The notes beneath the pieces are model-generated. The model ran no database searches and was not told the DNA's origin. It saw nothing but the letters and a program-made list of their open reading frames with translations. From Phallus indusiatus (lineage: Eukaryota > Basidiomycota > Agaricomycetes > Phallales > Phallaceae), in assembly GCA_027605045.1 (NCBI GenBank), contig JAQFWX010000093.1:62001-126000 (forward strand): 64,000 nucleotides of DNA, given 5' to 3'. Each line of letters starts with the position of its first letter. Position 1 is the stretch's first letter. A program made the position numbers and the translations under genes. This document shows positions 34,681 to 45,479 of this stretch, one piece after another.

Positions 34681-35420
34681 TCAGATGGCGTCATTCTCGA
34701 CTAATTTGCCACAAATGATATATTTGTTGCTGAAGTGTTCAACCCATCCTATATGAAATAATTTCTGAGAATGTCGTTAGAACCTTTAGACCGCAAAGCT
34801 TACCCCTCATATTTTCGCTAAGAATTCATTAGAAAAGTTCAGACTACATTTAAAGCATACTTACAGTTCACCGGCGTCCAAGTCTTGAAGTTTATCTAAC
34901 GGTTGGTCGATAGGCGTTAACATTTCTAGAAACGTCAGTCAGCACAAGCAGACATTGACCAACATAGACCAATCCGTGACATACCAACATCAAAAGACTG
35001 TTTAGCCATTCCTCTACTCGCATCTCGACCCGCAAAGTTTCCATACATCCCCTCTACACAAAAAAAGACCGAATATCATCACCCATAAATAACGAACAAA
35101 GGTCAACACCACCAACCAGGTCCATAAAATCCACGACCAGCCGTGACATCGAAAACTATTCCCTCAATAGCAAGTAATATTCTTCCATTATTTCTGCCAT
35201 CGTACGGGGCTAACGTTTTAGGTGTATAAGTTTGAAAGACAACGCTGGGTGGGTGCTTCGCAGGCATCCACGAGTAGCCCTTTTCGTATGTCGTTGGCAC
35301 CTCCGACAAGGTTTTTGGTCTTGAAATAGATGGATATATGATTTCTTTGACATAGTACAAGGTTAATAAGAAAAGAGCTGTGTTAATTGGTGTTGATAGC
35401 GATTCGGTAAAGGATGTCAT
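34681..35420 (-). CDS. DAP1: Dap1/PGRMC-type heme-binding membrane protein
   Basis: Exons 35420-35117, 35053-34985, 34925-34865, 34817-34804 and 34748-34681 give 171 aa. An N-terminal membrane anchor (NTALFLLTLYYVKEIIYP) is followed by a cytochrome-b5-like fold: YDGRNNGRILLAIEGIVFDV, GRGFYGPEGMYGNFAGRDAS with the heme-ligand tyrosine region, and LTPIDQPLDKLQDL. It ends ENMRGWVEHFSNKYIICGKL. Dap1 binds heme and supports the cytochrome P450 steps of sterol synthesis (Erg11) in the endoplasmic reticulum. Exon 4 is only 14 nt. It is divergent from RAB18 with 104 bp between the two start codons. Confidence 0.9.
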
Positions 35421-35524
35421 GACGGCAGCAGAGCAGATAGAGATAGAGAGCGGTGTGTGTGTGTGACGCGGCAAAGTGACCAGCCCGGTTACGTCAACTC
35501 CCCACTCTCCATTTTTCTCCTGTC
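35421..35524. promoter_or_regulatory. Compact bidirectional promoter DAP1/RAB18
   Basis: Only 104 bp separate the two divergent ATGs. It contains a (GT)n-like tract GTGTGTGTGTGTG at 35453-35465 and no TATA box. Regulation is therefore probably shared. Confidence 0.55.
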
Positions 35525-36643
35525 ATGGCAGACCAGATTGTGAACTGCAAATTGCTTCTTATTGGCACGTAAGATTAAACTTGTGCTTCAAAGCATTGTT
35601 TGATTTAGGAATTATAGGTAATTCATCGGTAGGAAAGAGCAGCTTGCTATTGCGGTTTACCGACAAACAATGGCTGCCAGAAGACGAGGCTTCGGCCACG
35701 ATTGGAGTTGACTTTAGGATATGTAAGATGGAAGTTAAGGGAAAGAAAGTAAAGTTGAGTTTATGGGTAAGTTGATCAAAACTTGATGTGTTATAGAGTT
35801 ATTCTCCTCATTGCGGTATATAGGACACTGCCGGTCAAGAGCGATTTCGGACTATTACAGCGTCTTACTATCGGTAAGTGTCCATTTGTTGTTGTGCTTT
35901 CTTCATGTACTTAATTTTCTCTTACAGAGGCGCAGAAGGGGTTATATTAGGTACGATACTTATTATACCATGTGTTGACCTCGTGTTAAGGTGTTAAATC
36001 AGTTTACGACGTTTCTAATCGAGATTCATTCGACGCGCTTCCTAAATGGTTCACGGAACTAGAAACCTATGTATCTAGCTCTGTTGTGAAAATAGTAGTA
36101 GGTAATGCCCATGAGAAATCCCCCATAATTTCGTAGTATGGCTGATTCGAACTACCTTTTCAATGTGAAAAGGCAACAAGTTAGATAAGGCAATTAACGG
36201 ATTGTTTTTTATGATGAGATGAATAACTCACTTGTATTGCAGGAATACAGCCGTGCCGTATCTGAAGCGGAAGGTGAGTCTCCTAATATTGTTTTCAGAA
36301 CAGATTGGCGTACTGACTGGCTGTAAATTAGGTCGCAAGTTCGCTGAGAGCCAGGGCTGTCTTTTTGTCGAAGCCAGCGCGAAAACCAATGCAGGTGTGC
36401 GTGAGGTATTTATCGAGGTTGTGGAGAAGGTATGAATATTCTGATTTACTTCTTGACGTTGGTTCTCAAGAACTTATCTGATACCAGATTTTGGATGCTC
36501 GTGAGTCGGCAGCCAAGCCATCTGCGACGGCTACAGCTCCGATTGTGCACAAAGCTAATTCGACCTCGACGTCTCAAAATATGCCTGGAACTATATCATT
36601 GAGCGAGAGTACATCTGAAGAAGATTCGACGTGCAACTGCTGA
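35525..36643 (+). CDS. RAB18: Rab18-type small GTPase
   Basis: Exons 35525-35564, 35618-35766, 35824-35873, 35928-35950, 36003-36101, 36173-36189, 36243-36273, 36332-36429 and 36488-36643 give 220 aa. All G-box motifs are present: GNSSVGKS (P-loop), ATIGVDFRI (switch I), DTAGQERFRT (switch II), GNKLDKE and EASAKTN. The C-terminus DSTCNC is a CxC geranylgeranylation site. Rab18 family members act at endoplasmic reticulum and lipid droplets. Two introns (35565-35617 within the P-loop codon, and 36190-36242) have no usable GT donor and must begin with GC to keep the protein intact. Several exons are very short (17, 23, 31 nt). Confidence 0.9.
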
Positions 36644-37171
36644 ATATCCGTAACGAGTGGACCTACCCCGTACGATACATCATACATACCACGCCATTTG
36701 TATTATATTCCCTCATTGCAATTTATCTATGCACACATAATATTACACATCACAATCTATTTAGAGTCTTGATACATTTGTTAGCACAAGAAAAGTAGTT
36801 GTATACATCACGTTCCGGAGGCGAACGGGCGTCGGAAGAATGAAAATTGTTAACATTCACATTGCGATCGACTGGAGGACTGCAAACCAGCTGCCTTTGG
36901 TCACGGCACCTCCCCAAAATGCCCTTTGCGCCCATGCGGCCACAGAGCCTGAGGGATATATGGTTTAAGAAAGGAAAATAATAATAAAGGGAAACTTGCC
37001 ATTAATTGGTCCGACAGGACCAAAACCAAAAAGAAGTAGTAAGGGACGCAAAAAGTGCCCTGGTGGTATTAATAAAGAAATAGTGGAAATAAAGAAGACG
37101 AGGGTCGGATGGTCATCAATCATTTTACCTAGAAAAATTTTTGAGTTACATATATGACTTCTCCCCGAGAA
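36644..37171. other. Intergenic
   Basis: 3' flanks of RAB18 and the minus-strand secreted protein; no gene seen. Confidence 0.45.
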
Positions 37172-37777
37172 TTAACATAGGTACAAACATGCTACGAGAA
37201 TGAATTTTTTCACTTTCTCGCTGAGCAAGCTGAGTTGAGTTTTTATGCTTTCCTGTTCCTTTGGGGTAAGAGGCCGAACATTGGATATAGTTTGAATGAA
37301 TAAATCCTGCGATTCGTTTATAAGTGAAGTAACTATCTTTTCTCGTTGCTTCGTTTTCTCGTCCATGTCCTCCGGCAAAGGCTCTTGGAATTCCTGTTGG
37401 AGTCGACGATACACGTCTTCACATTGTTCTCCCCATTTCTGAACCACGTCATGCATATTCATATCCGCAAGGTGCGGGTTTTCGAGGAATTGTTTCCCTG
37501 CAATGACGATTTGATCCAACTCGGATCTGAATTCATTTATTATACCCGAAAGGTTCGGGAACCGCTTCAAAGTCTCGTCAACAATGTGTTTTGCCGTTTG
37601 GGTACCTGATAATATCGTTCGCACTTTGTCGTCCCAAAACCTAGGTTGTATCAAGTTCCCAAGGGCATCGGTATTAAGACAGCTTAGGCTTTTCTGTGCA
37701 ACTGACGAGAGCATGTTGGAGGAGACAGCATTCCAGCTGGAAAACAAAACAATGAAGACGAGGAGAGTAGGACGCAT
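37172..37777 (-). CDS. Secreted protein of unknown function
   Basis: A single open frame of 201 aa from ATG 37777. The N-terminus MRPTLLVFIVLFSSWNAVSS is a good signal peptide with cleavage after SS. The mature part is helical and charged with three cysteines (CLNTDALGN, GEQCEDVYRR and the C-terminal CLYLC). I recognise no domain. The last residues (ILVACLYLC) are hydrophobic and could be read-through of an intron starting at GTGAAAAAA after the codons for LLSEK, so the 3' end is less sure. An extracellular or vacuolar role is inferred only from the signal peptide. Confidence 0.6.
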   Translation of the reverse strand: MRPTLLVFIVLFSSWNAVSSNMLSSVAQKSLSCLNTDALGNLIQPRFWDDKVRTILSGTQTAKHIVDETLKRFPNLSGIINEFRSELDQIVIAGKQFLENPHLADMNMHDVVQKWGEQCEDVYRRLQQEFQEPLPEDMDEKTKQREKIVTSLINESQDLFIQTISNVRPLTPKEQESIKTQLSLLSEKVKKFILVACLYLC

Positions 37778-38437
37778 TATGTTCAAGAGCAGAAACGAAT
37801 TTGCGCGAGAGGCTTTACTTCAAACCCCGTGGCGTGAAGTGTTTCTAAGGTGTTCTTCCTTTGGAAAACTCCGGTCCAAAAAAGGGCAAAGAATGCCTGA
37901 AACTCTTTGATAATAGAGAACTCGCGAACTTCGAAATATCCGCGCCTATGTTTTCGTTACGTGGTTAATTCCTGGGGCGTTCAAATATATCGATGTGGAT
38001 CTGGTAAGTTTGCATTCTTCACAAACTACGTGTCCTTTGTGATTGTGATTGCTGAGGGTTATGAGAAACTTCGTTCTTCGTGAAAGAGTATGCGTCTATC
38101 AGCGAAATATTCCCTTCACCGTTTCTTAATTGGAGCTTCGGAGGGGGTGTTGGAGTCTACTGCCAGATTTTGAGGCGAGCAGCGAAAAAGATTTGTCAGC
38201 TCCTCTGTTGGTTGCAATGAAGTAAAAGGCGAGACAGAAGAAAGTGACAGCAGCTCTTCTAGTGACACCAAAGTCTGTTTTTTTTTTGTCAAGGATCTTA
38301 TCACGAGGAATGTCAATATAAACGCGGTCTTCCCAGAAAAGTACAGGTTTTTTTCCCGCTCTTCGATACGGCCTTTAGAACGCGGCCCTAACAAAACTTC
38401 ATCTCAGGTTGTAAAAGCATTTATTCGAAACAAAGGT
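37778..38437. other. Intergenic
   Basis: No ATG-initiated frame with coding character. A minus-strand open stretch at 38116-38394 lacks an ATG. Confidence 0.4.
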
Positions 38438-40534
38438 TCAAGAAAGAGGAAAATAGTCATTGATAAATCGACGTAACTCAGATGTCGACTCGCCATCATC
38501 ATCCCACAGCTGGTTCAACTTTTCTTTCAACAATTCCGCGTTTCTCCTTTTAACCTTGCCGTCTTCACCAAAGGCATTTGTCAACACTGTTCGAAACTCT
38601 CTTTCTATGGCTTCCATTGTTCCAATGGGCTGGGCGCCGCGATAGAGAGGTTTCAAACCTCTGCTGGTCCGAACTTCAAGGAGCTCATACGCCACGTCGA
38701 GGTTGAGACTAATATGTGCTGCGTTCACGGGCTGGTCGCTGTCAATAGGCCATGCTATCCTAGTTCATTATCTGTCATTTTTCCCTTACATCTTTGAACT
38801 AAAAAAACAGTCTTACATTGGTACCCCATGGGAGAGAGATTCCATCACGCTATTAAGCCCACAATGCGTTAGGAACCACCCAATAGACTAACAGGAACAA
38901 ATCAGCAGTGCAGGTGAATATTCCTTGTTTCTGTGGTCTTACTGCATGGTTTAATATCATTTCCTGAGGAGCCCAAGAGGTTACAGCAACGTTGTCTGAA
39001 GATCTCAGCAAATTGCTAATATGTTGCGGCATCGGGACGCGTTTTTCATTATACGAAAGGATCTGTCGAGTCTGAATCCAATCGTGCCATCTGTGAAAAA
39101 ATAAGAAAACTATACCATCGGAATATTTAGTTCGACGATGATTTCAAGGATCTTCCAGCTAGCCTCAACGTTCGTTGGCCAGAAAACCGAACCAAAAGAG
39201 ACCTGTTGGAGCGATGAATAGTCATTCCGGCATAATTTGATGGTAAGAGACTTGCATAAATCAGCGATCTCTGACCATAGTTTTTCAAAGTTCTTTCTAA
39301 AATGTCAACTACCACTTTGTTGGCAGATGAACGGCGCGCTTGTGAGGCTTGCTCCGACGATATTGAGCCCGCAAGACCCAAGATGTAGCAAGGTCGGTTG
39401 GTTTTCTCCACAAAGCTCCTGAGAAAGTTCGTTGATTCCCGTTCATAGACTTGATTACTAGTCAAAATGAGACCATCACATTTCTGAAATGTCCTATAGT
39501 CGAATATGAAGACTGCCAGTGGGGTGGAGCTATCAAACGTTTGATACGCACGCGTGATACCTCCGAAGCATTAGAGATATGCTCTTCAAAAAAGGCTAGA
39601 AAAATATTGAGATTTTCATCCACTTATAAAGAATCAAATCCTACGGAGGTTTCGGGAGTGAATTCATAATCGAACATAGGCGGTAATCCCGGTATGTGTA
39701 TAATCTCTCCCTCGTCACGATTATAGGCCTGAATACATTTATTGGAAAGGAACGGGACGGGATATCAAGAGAAGTCACCTTAAATAGAATGTCATCAACG
39801 GATTGTTCCGTTTCTATGGCCAGCCTTTCAACATTCTCGATGGTATCACCGAGTCCCGAGTATTGAGCTGGACAGGACCTCCGAATTAAAATTGCCGCGC
39901 TCCCAAAACTCATGGCCAGACAAGGAATATTGTTTATTTCCCGAATAATGCGTAAACATTCACTAGCAAAGAGCTGAAACGTCGGAGGTGGGCTCGATTG
40001 AATTTTGAAGACTTCAGGCTCATTACCGAGAGTGACACTCACATCCAATAAACAAATCTTGGGCGGTGATGTTGCTGGTATGGTTTGTCCTATTGAGTCT
40101 TGATAAGGTGCTGAAATTGATATCTGACTATAGAACCCTCGGAAACCCTCCACAATTGTTCTGGCCGACGTTATAGTTACGGAATCATTCGGTTGACCAA
40201 AGCGCGGAAATCTGCACAAAATTTCGGACTTGTTGCAGTACTAGTGCATTGGAGTGACCAAGTTACTGCACCTGACTCTTTCCAGGGCGTCATTCTGATT
40301 AAATAGCACCTTGGTTAACTCAGCTTGGATTTCTATCTGTAAAGAAGCGAGAATTGGATAGGTTATAATCAATTCCGGGTTTGCGCTCAAAAGTTTGGCC
40401 ACGATTGCTAGAGCTGGTCTAATATGGCCTTGAGAATTCGGAATCAGTGCGTGTTTATCAGGAAACCACAGGCACTTACCCCATGTTGGCAGAACCACCA
40501 TGAGGATGTGATGTCCATTGGTGAGGAGCGTCAT
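38438..40534 (-). CDS. UDP-glycosyltransferase (GT1 family)
   Basis: A multi-exon gene starting with ATG 40534. The N-terminal acceptor domain opens HHILMVVLPTWGHIRPALAI across a first intron. The middle includes FPRFGQPNDSVTI, FKIQSSPPPTFQLFASE and a conserved SNQVYERE turn. The donor domain has SLIYVSFGSVFWP, SWAPQEMIL and GWFLTHCGLNSVMES (the HCGxNS signature) and ends LNQLWDDDG ... RFINDYFPLS. Enzymes of this family transfer sugar from UDP-sugars to small molecules such as sterols or xenobiotics; the acceptor here is unknown. The intron at 39255-39203 starts with GCAAGT (GC-AG). I did not resolve every exon junction near 38830-39120 and 39690-39780. Confidence 0.85.
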
Positions 40535-41037
40535 AAGACGAAGATGTCGACGACGGTCGCAAATGGCTATTCGATGGTTTTTACATCAATATCTTATGAC
40601 GTGAGAAGCCTACGGTCCGGCCTTCTTAAAATACATCTGTAAGCACTTACCTTACCAATGAGAATACCTCAATTAATCTTATCTTTTGCTGAATTAGTGG
40701 GTCCTGATCAAAAACCGCGATAACGGGGATTTTGGTATTCACTTATTATTAAAATTAGCATAATTCACTCCATCGCCGGCTTCGCAATGTCAACTTAAAC
40801 CACTTTTTCCAGTATATTCGTACGTCGTAAAATCACAATTGGGTATTTTGCGATGTGCGAAAGTTGGGTTTCATGACCTGCTCTGGTGACGACTTGTAGT
40901 ACAATCTCGGCCCGGACCCATTCCCGTGGCGCCACATGCAACTGCCAACTTGTTATACGGCTATGAACAACGGTTATGAACACAACACATATAAAGACCA
41001 AACATGCAAAATCAATTTAGTCAAACTCATCACAGCA
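40535..41037. promoter_or_regulatory. Divergent promoter, glycosyltransferase and pectinesterase
   Basis: 503 bp between divergent start codons. CATATAAAG at 40988-40996 is a TATA box about 45 bp before the pectinesterase ATG. That makes ATG 41038 the likely start rather than the upstream in-frame ATG near 40963. Confidence 0.5.
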
Positions 41038-42499
41038 ATGATACTCACTAGAAAGTTTATATCCCTCCTTTGGGGAGTATATTTTGTCTGCGCCAAACCC
41101 CGCACGGATCCTCCAAAGAATGCGCTAGTCGTTCGACCAGAAAATACTGGTCCCGGGGAATTCCAGACCATCTCCGATGCTGTTAATGCCTTACCTTCCG
41201 ACAATACAACCCAAGCAGTTTTCGTTTACCCGGGTACATATCAAGAACAGGTCAATATTACACGGCTTGGACCTACAACAGTAAGTATATCATCTCTCTT
41301 AGCTGAGAAAAGATTGTATAATTTTTTTTTATCAAGCTCTACGGGTATACAACCGACGACAGTACATATGAACTCAACACCGTCCTCATTACGCATAATG
41401 CGAGTCTGGCCACCGGAGCGGCAAGCGACGATCTAACCGGAACCCTCAGGATTCACCAAGACGACTTCTCGATGTATAACATCAATGTGCAAAACACATT
41501 CGGAGAGGCTTCTGAGAATGGACAAGCGATCGCTATTTCAGCTTATGGTAACAGGATGGGGTTATATGCGTCTCAGTTTTTGTCTTTCCAGGTACGAGCT
41601 GCTAGTGTTGTGTTTACCTGGCCATCAGCAAGGTCATTCCTTCATCTCTAGGATACTCTTTATGCAAATCAAGGGACGCAGGTGTATGCAAAGTCATACA
41701 TTGAGGTTAGCTGTTATGCTTATCCATTGACTAATAATTTGACCATGATGACAGGGGGCCGTTGATTTTATATTCGGAAGAGAGGGTATTTCGTTCTTTC
41801 TATCAGGTTATTCGTAATAAAAACGCTTTGATCATGTTCTAGGACTGGCGTATTTCGAGAATAATACAATCGCAAGCATATCAGCTGGATGCATCACAGC
41901 CAATGGAAGAGAAACTAATGATTCAGGAATATGTAAGAGAGGGATCACCTTTATGAATTTAAATACATATGGTATTATAGATATTCTGAATGGAAACAAG
42001 CTTATCCTTGGAAAAAATCCTGCATCAAATACGCAAGGGAATGTTTTCTTGGGAAGACCATGGGGTGGTAAGTTCATGGCATCACTTAATTGCCATTCTG
42101 CGTCACACTAAACACATTTGTTAGATTATGCCAGGTGAGAACCTCACTCAATAATTCATATCATACTTAATATTCTCGTGTAGGGTTGTTTACAAGAACA
42201 CCGAGATAGGCTCACATGTAAGTAGTATGAACCGTTGATGCTCGTCATGGACATTATTAACCAATATAAAGTTGAATCCTGCGCTTTGGTCTATCTGGGA
42301 TCCAGGTGATAACCGTACAGACCACGTCCTTTTTGGAACGTGGGATAACACAGGTCCCGGGTCCCAAAATGTAAGTTTACCAAATTTCGCAACAGCTCTT
42401 ACATCCGAGGAATCTCGAGAGTATACCATTGCGACGGCGCTGGGATCTGATTTTGCTACTTGGGTCGATCAAGATTATGTAGACTTAGGGCTAAATTGA
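41038..42499 (+). CDS. Pectin methylesterase (CE8), secreted
   Basis: Exons 41038-41280, 41337-41591, 41652-41705, 41755-41785, 41843-42067, 42125-42134, 42184-42217 and 42272-42499 give 359 aa. Signal peptide MILTRKFISLLWGVYFVCA. The beta-helix motifs run in order: GEFQTISDAVNALP, VFVYPGTYQEQVNI, LSFQDTLYANQG with the first catalytic Asp, GAVDFIFG with the second, and FLGRPWGDYARV with the substrate Arg. It removes methyl esters from pectin outside the cell, preparing it for lyases. Several N-glycosylation sequons (NIT, NAS, NNT, NDS, NRT). Exon 6 is only 10 nt and codes part of the GDYAR motif. Confidence 0.93.
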
Positions 42500-42763
42500 C
42501 GTGCAATTTTTGGTTTATTACTCCATAAACAAAATTTTAGGAATACATGTATTTCATGACGTCCATGGGTTACTCCAATATACATAGTAAATAACAGTGC
42601 TGGCTCGGGCATACTAACCCTGTGCCTTGGGGCTTCTAGCTAAGATCGACGTCGCATCGCTCATCCGGCGCGTTGTGGGGCGTTGTTGGGGTGCCACGTT
42701 CTCGGGCGTGCTAGGGCGTGCTTCATCAATCCTCCCATCGATCATCTCCTTATTCCTCCTCCC

Positions 42764-43894
42764 ATGTTTTCCTCCAGCTCTTCAACTTACAGATCTGAGT
42801 CTATACGCGCTGACGAACTATCTCGAGCAAAACTCATGGAATCCATACGTGAAGAGCTCGGTAATCAGACGTACCAGTTCGAGCCAGATAGAGTGGCGCG
42901 GATGTTGTCTCCTAAGTTGATCCGGCCCCGTCAAGACGGAAAATATGCTTCCCACCCTTCCCTGAACGACTTTGACTGCCTTATTGATGAGCCGATCGTG
43001 ACAACCGCGATGCAAAAGCTTCCGAAGTTGGAATTCACAGATTGGAATTCGTTACAATCGGGGGATCATACTCCAATGGCTGCCTTCTTGACCAGGTCCG
43101 TTGAGGAGGGTGACAAAGTTTATGACGCTATCCACCAGAATCTCCCGAAAAACAGTCGTTTCACAGTCGTCGAAAGAACAAAACGCTTGTTGCCACAACT
43201 CTGTTTTATAAAATACGGCAAAGAGACGGGAGATGAAATTCCAGACTCTTACTTCCCCCAGCCCGACATCGTTGGGGTGGTAGATGGCTCTGAAACGATG
43301 ATGCAGAACATTGACGATGTGTCTTGTTGGTGGAGATTGAAGCCTGCAGACATAACAGATACCTCATCCCTTCACAATTATCAGATTATGATTCCCGTGT
43401 GCATCAGGGATGACTGGGGGGATGTGGCCTTACACTCAGGAACCTACGCTCGATGTATGCTTGCCGCCTCTCCGCTTCGCAATTTTTCATTAGTGATTGG
43501 AGTGAATTATAAAGCACAGACACTCCGATTTCTTATCTTTCACCGTGGAGGACTCTCCGCTTGTGAAGAAATAAAGCTCAACAGTTCTGACTGTGGCGCT
43601 TTTCAGAAACTGTTACTCAGTGTACTGCTGTGGCAATCTGTCGAAGATGCTGGGATTCCCACTTTCACCGACGGCGAAAACTTTGTCTTTCCGGAATCCC
43701 TTGGCCTTAATGGCACGTGGAAGATCAAGCGTGTTCCCCGTGAACCGTCGTCCATGTGCGGCCGTGGCACGTATGTAATCGTAGTGGAATCCCCCAAAAA
43801 CGACACGGATGAACCTATGGACACAAGGAACGAGCTTGAGAGGCATGGCCGTCTGGCGGGAGGTATGGATGAGGGCTCCCACATCCCCGCATGA
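42764..43894 (+). CDS. FunK1-type kinase family fragment
   Basis: A 376-aa uninterrupted frame from ATG 42764 (the open frame extends upstream without ATG). The N-terminal half (RADELSRAKLMESIREELGN) and the block LRFLIFHRGGLSACEEIKLN match the region that precedes the catalytic core in the large agaricomycete FunK1 fungal-specific kinase family. The kinase core (VAIK, HRD, DFG) is not found: the frame runs to a normal stop after an acidic Asn/Asp/Glu tail. It is either a truncated family member or a separate regulatory type lacking kinase activity. Intronless, unlike nearly every neighbour, so a decayed or retroposed copy is possible. Confidence 0.65.
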   Translation: MFSSSSSTYRSESIRADELSRAKLMESIREELGNQTYQFEPDRVARMLSPKLIRPRQDGKYASHPSLNDFDCLIDEPIVTTAMQKLPKLEFTDWNSLQSGDHTPMAAFLTRSVEEGDKVYDAIHQNLPKNSRFTVVERTKRLLPQLCFIKYGKETGDEIPDSYFPQPDIVGVVDGSETMMQNIDDVSCWWRLKPADITDTSSLHNYQIMIPVCIRDDWGDVALHSGTYARCMLAASPLRNFSLVIGVNYKAQTLRFLIFHRGGLSACEEIKLNSSDCGAFQKLLLSVLLWQSVEDAGIPTFTDGENFVFPESLGLNGTWKIKRVPREPSSMCGRGTYVIVVESPKNDTDEPMDTRNELERHGRLAGGMDEGSHIPA

Positions 43895-45479
43895 TTCGTG
43901 ACCCCACCCAACTCACAAGTAACCCCATGACGAGTAGAAAGTAGATGAAGGTGAAGGAATCTGCATTTTCATTACCTGTGAATCGACGCCTGATGCCACA
44001 CACGTTTAGCAGCATTTCACACCGCGAGAACTTACCGTCCCTTTTGCAGTCAACCCATTTTTTTTTAGAAAAAAATCAAGTTTATCGTCTGTCGAATCGC
44101 CCCAAGTCCGACATCATGATTTGTATTATGAATATTAGAAAATAATAAAATACGTGCTATCTCCGTTGTTTTTGAATCATTTGCCCGGTTTATGAGATGT
44201 GGCGAGGCTTTCAAACAAGGCGCGACAGTCGGGTAGAGGTGGTAGAGTGGATGGTCATGGTGAAGCGTCGTCTAGCTTTCTCCTTTCTCTTTGGATGCCG
44301 CGGCCGTGGACGGTTCCTGTTGAGGTTGAGTCCTTGAGCATCATTGTACTTGATCAGGAACAGGATACATCCCCGCCGTCTGCGCTGGTTGTTAAATGTT
44401 CCTGGATAAGTACACAGTAAAAAGATGTAGGACCAGAAATGTAATGAACCATATATTTTTATCCAGTTGGGCTTGAGAGATGCCCCGCGGCCAGGGGCCG
44501 ACTATCCAACAACCGCCATATGTCCATTGATTTTCGGAAAGGAATGGTGGGGGAAAGCGTTGCATTGTATTCTTAGGTAACTAGCAAACAAATTGGAAAG
44601 CAGGTCTATCGTTACGAAATACATTATATAAATTACCGACGACGAAATTCCAAGCTGAACGATGCTTATTCATCGGTTCATAGGTTCTGTCGCAAAAACC
44701 GAAATGGGATTTATAATCAATTATAAATCGAGAGGCGTCGAGGTGGTTTATAAACTATTTATAAACTTTTCAAGGCAATAAAAATTTGTCAGGTTGGGTT
44801 TATAAATCAAATGAGCAGATTTTTTTTTCTTAAGTCCTTTTTTATAAGTAACAATTTGATTGTTTCTCTTAATGTCAAATCACAAGTTAGAGTAGTCATT
44901 AAAACATTATATTGAGTATTATATGTACATGTATAGTCTACACTGGCACTACGAAAAAACACAACTATTAATGTACTATTTAAATTACTACGCTGCTAAC
45001 TACTAGGTTTGCTATTAGATTACTATCAAACTACTATTAGAACTACTATTAGAATACTAAGACTACTACTAAGTGGGCGCAACGCGAATGCGACAGTCTC
45101 GAGTCTATATAGGAGCCTGAGCTTGCGCACAGACCATCCTCCTTTTTTTGGTGTATGAGACGCTTAGCGATTAGCCGGTGAATGGTTTTTACCCGATCAC
45201 AACTCAAGCGAAGCTGAGCACACTCATTGGTGAGAAAAATTAAAAATGAAGGCACGGGGGAGAAAAATAATCTCTGTGCGTTGTGAGATATTGAATTATA
45301 AATACAAAATAAACGACCTATTGAATAAATAAACTTGATTGAGTTTATAATCTCCTTGGATTTTTGCGACATCATGAACAGCAAAGTAACTTCACTTCAG
45401 TAGAATTGGTCCGATATTTCCTGTTATAATTGCCGGATATAATTACTGAAGCTTGAAGATCAAATCTGCTACAAATCGG
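43895..45479. other. Gene-poor AT-rich region
   Basis: No supported gene in about 1.6 kb. It contains clustered TTTATAAA/TTATAAAT palindromes at 44640-44830 and a degenerate ACTACTATTAG repeat at 44965-45070. This looks like decayed repetitive DNA. Confidence 0.45.
44640..45072. repeat. AT-rich short-repeat cluster
   Basis: At least six TTATAAA-type palindromes between 44700 and 44830, then AACTACTATTAGAA / TACTATTAG units between 44965 and 45070. The units are imperfect and not in strict register. They resemble simple-sequence decay or an AT-rich satellite rather than a known element. Confidence 0.55.

Noticed and set aside
38116..38394. Minus-strand open stretch next to the glycosyltransferase
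   Set aside because: No ATG, and the glycosyltransferase C-terminus is already complete at 38438.
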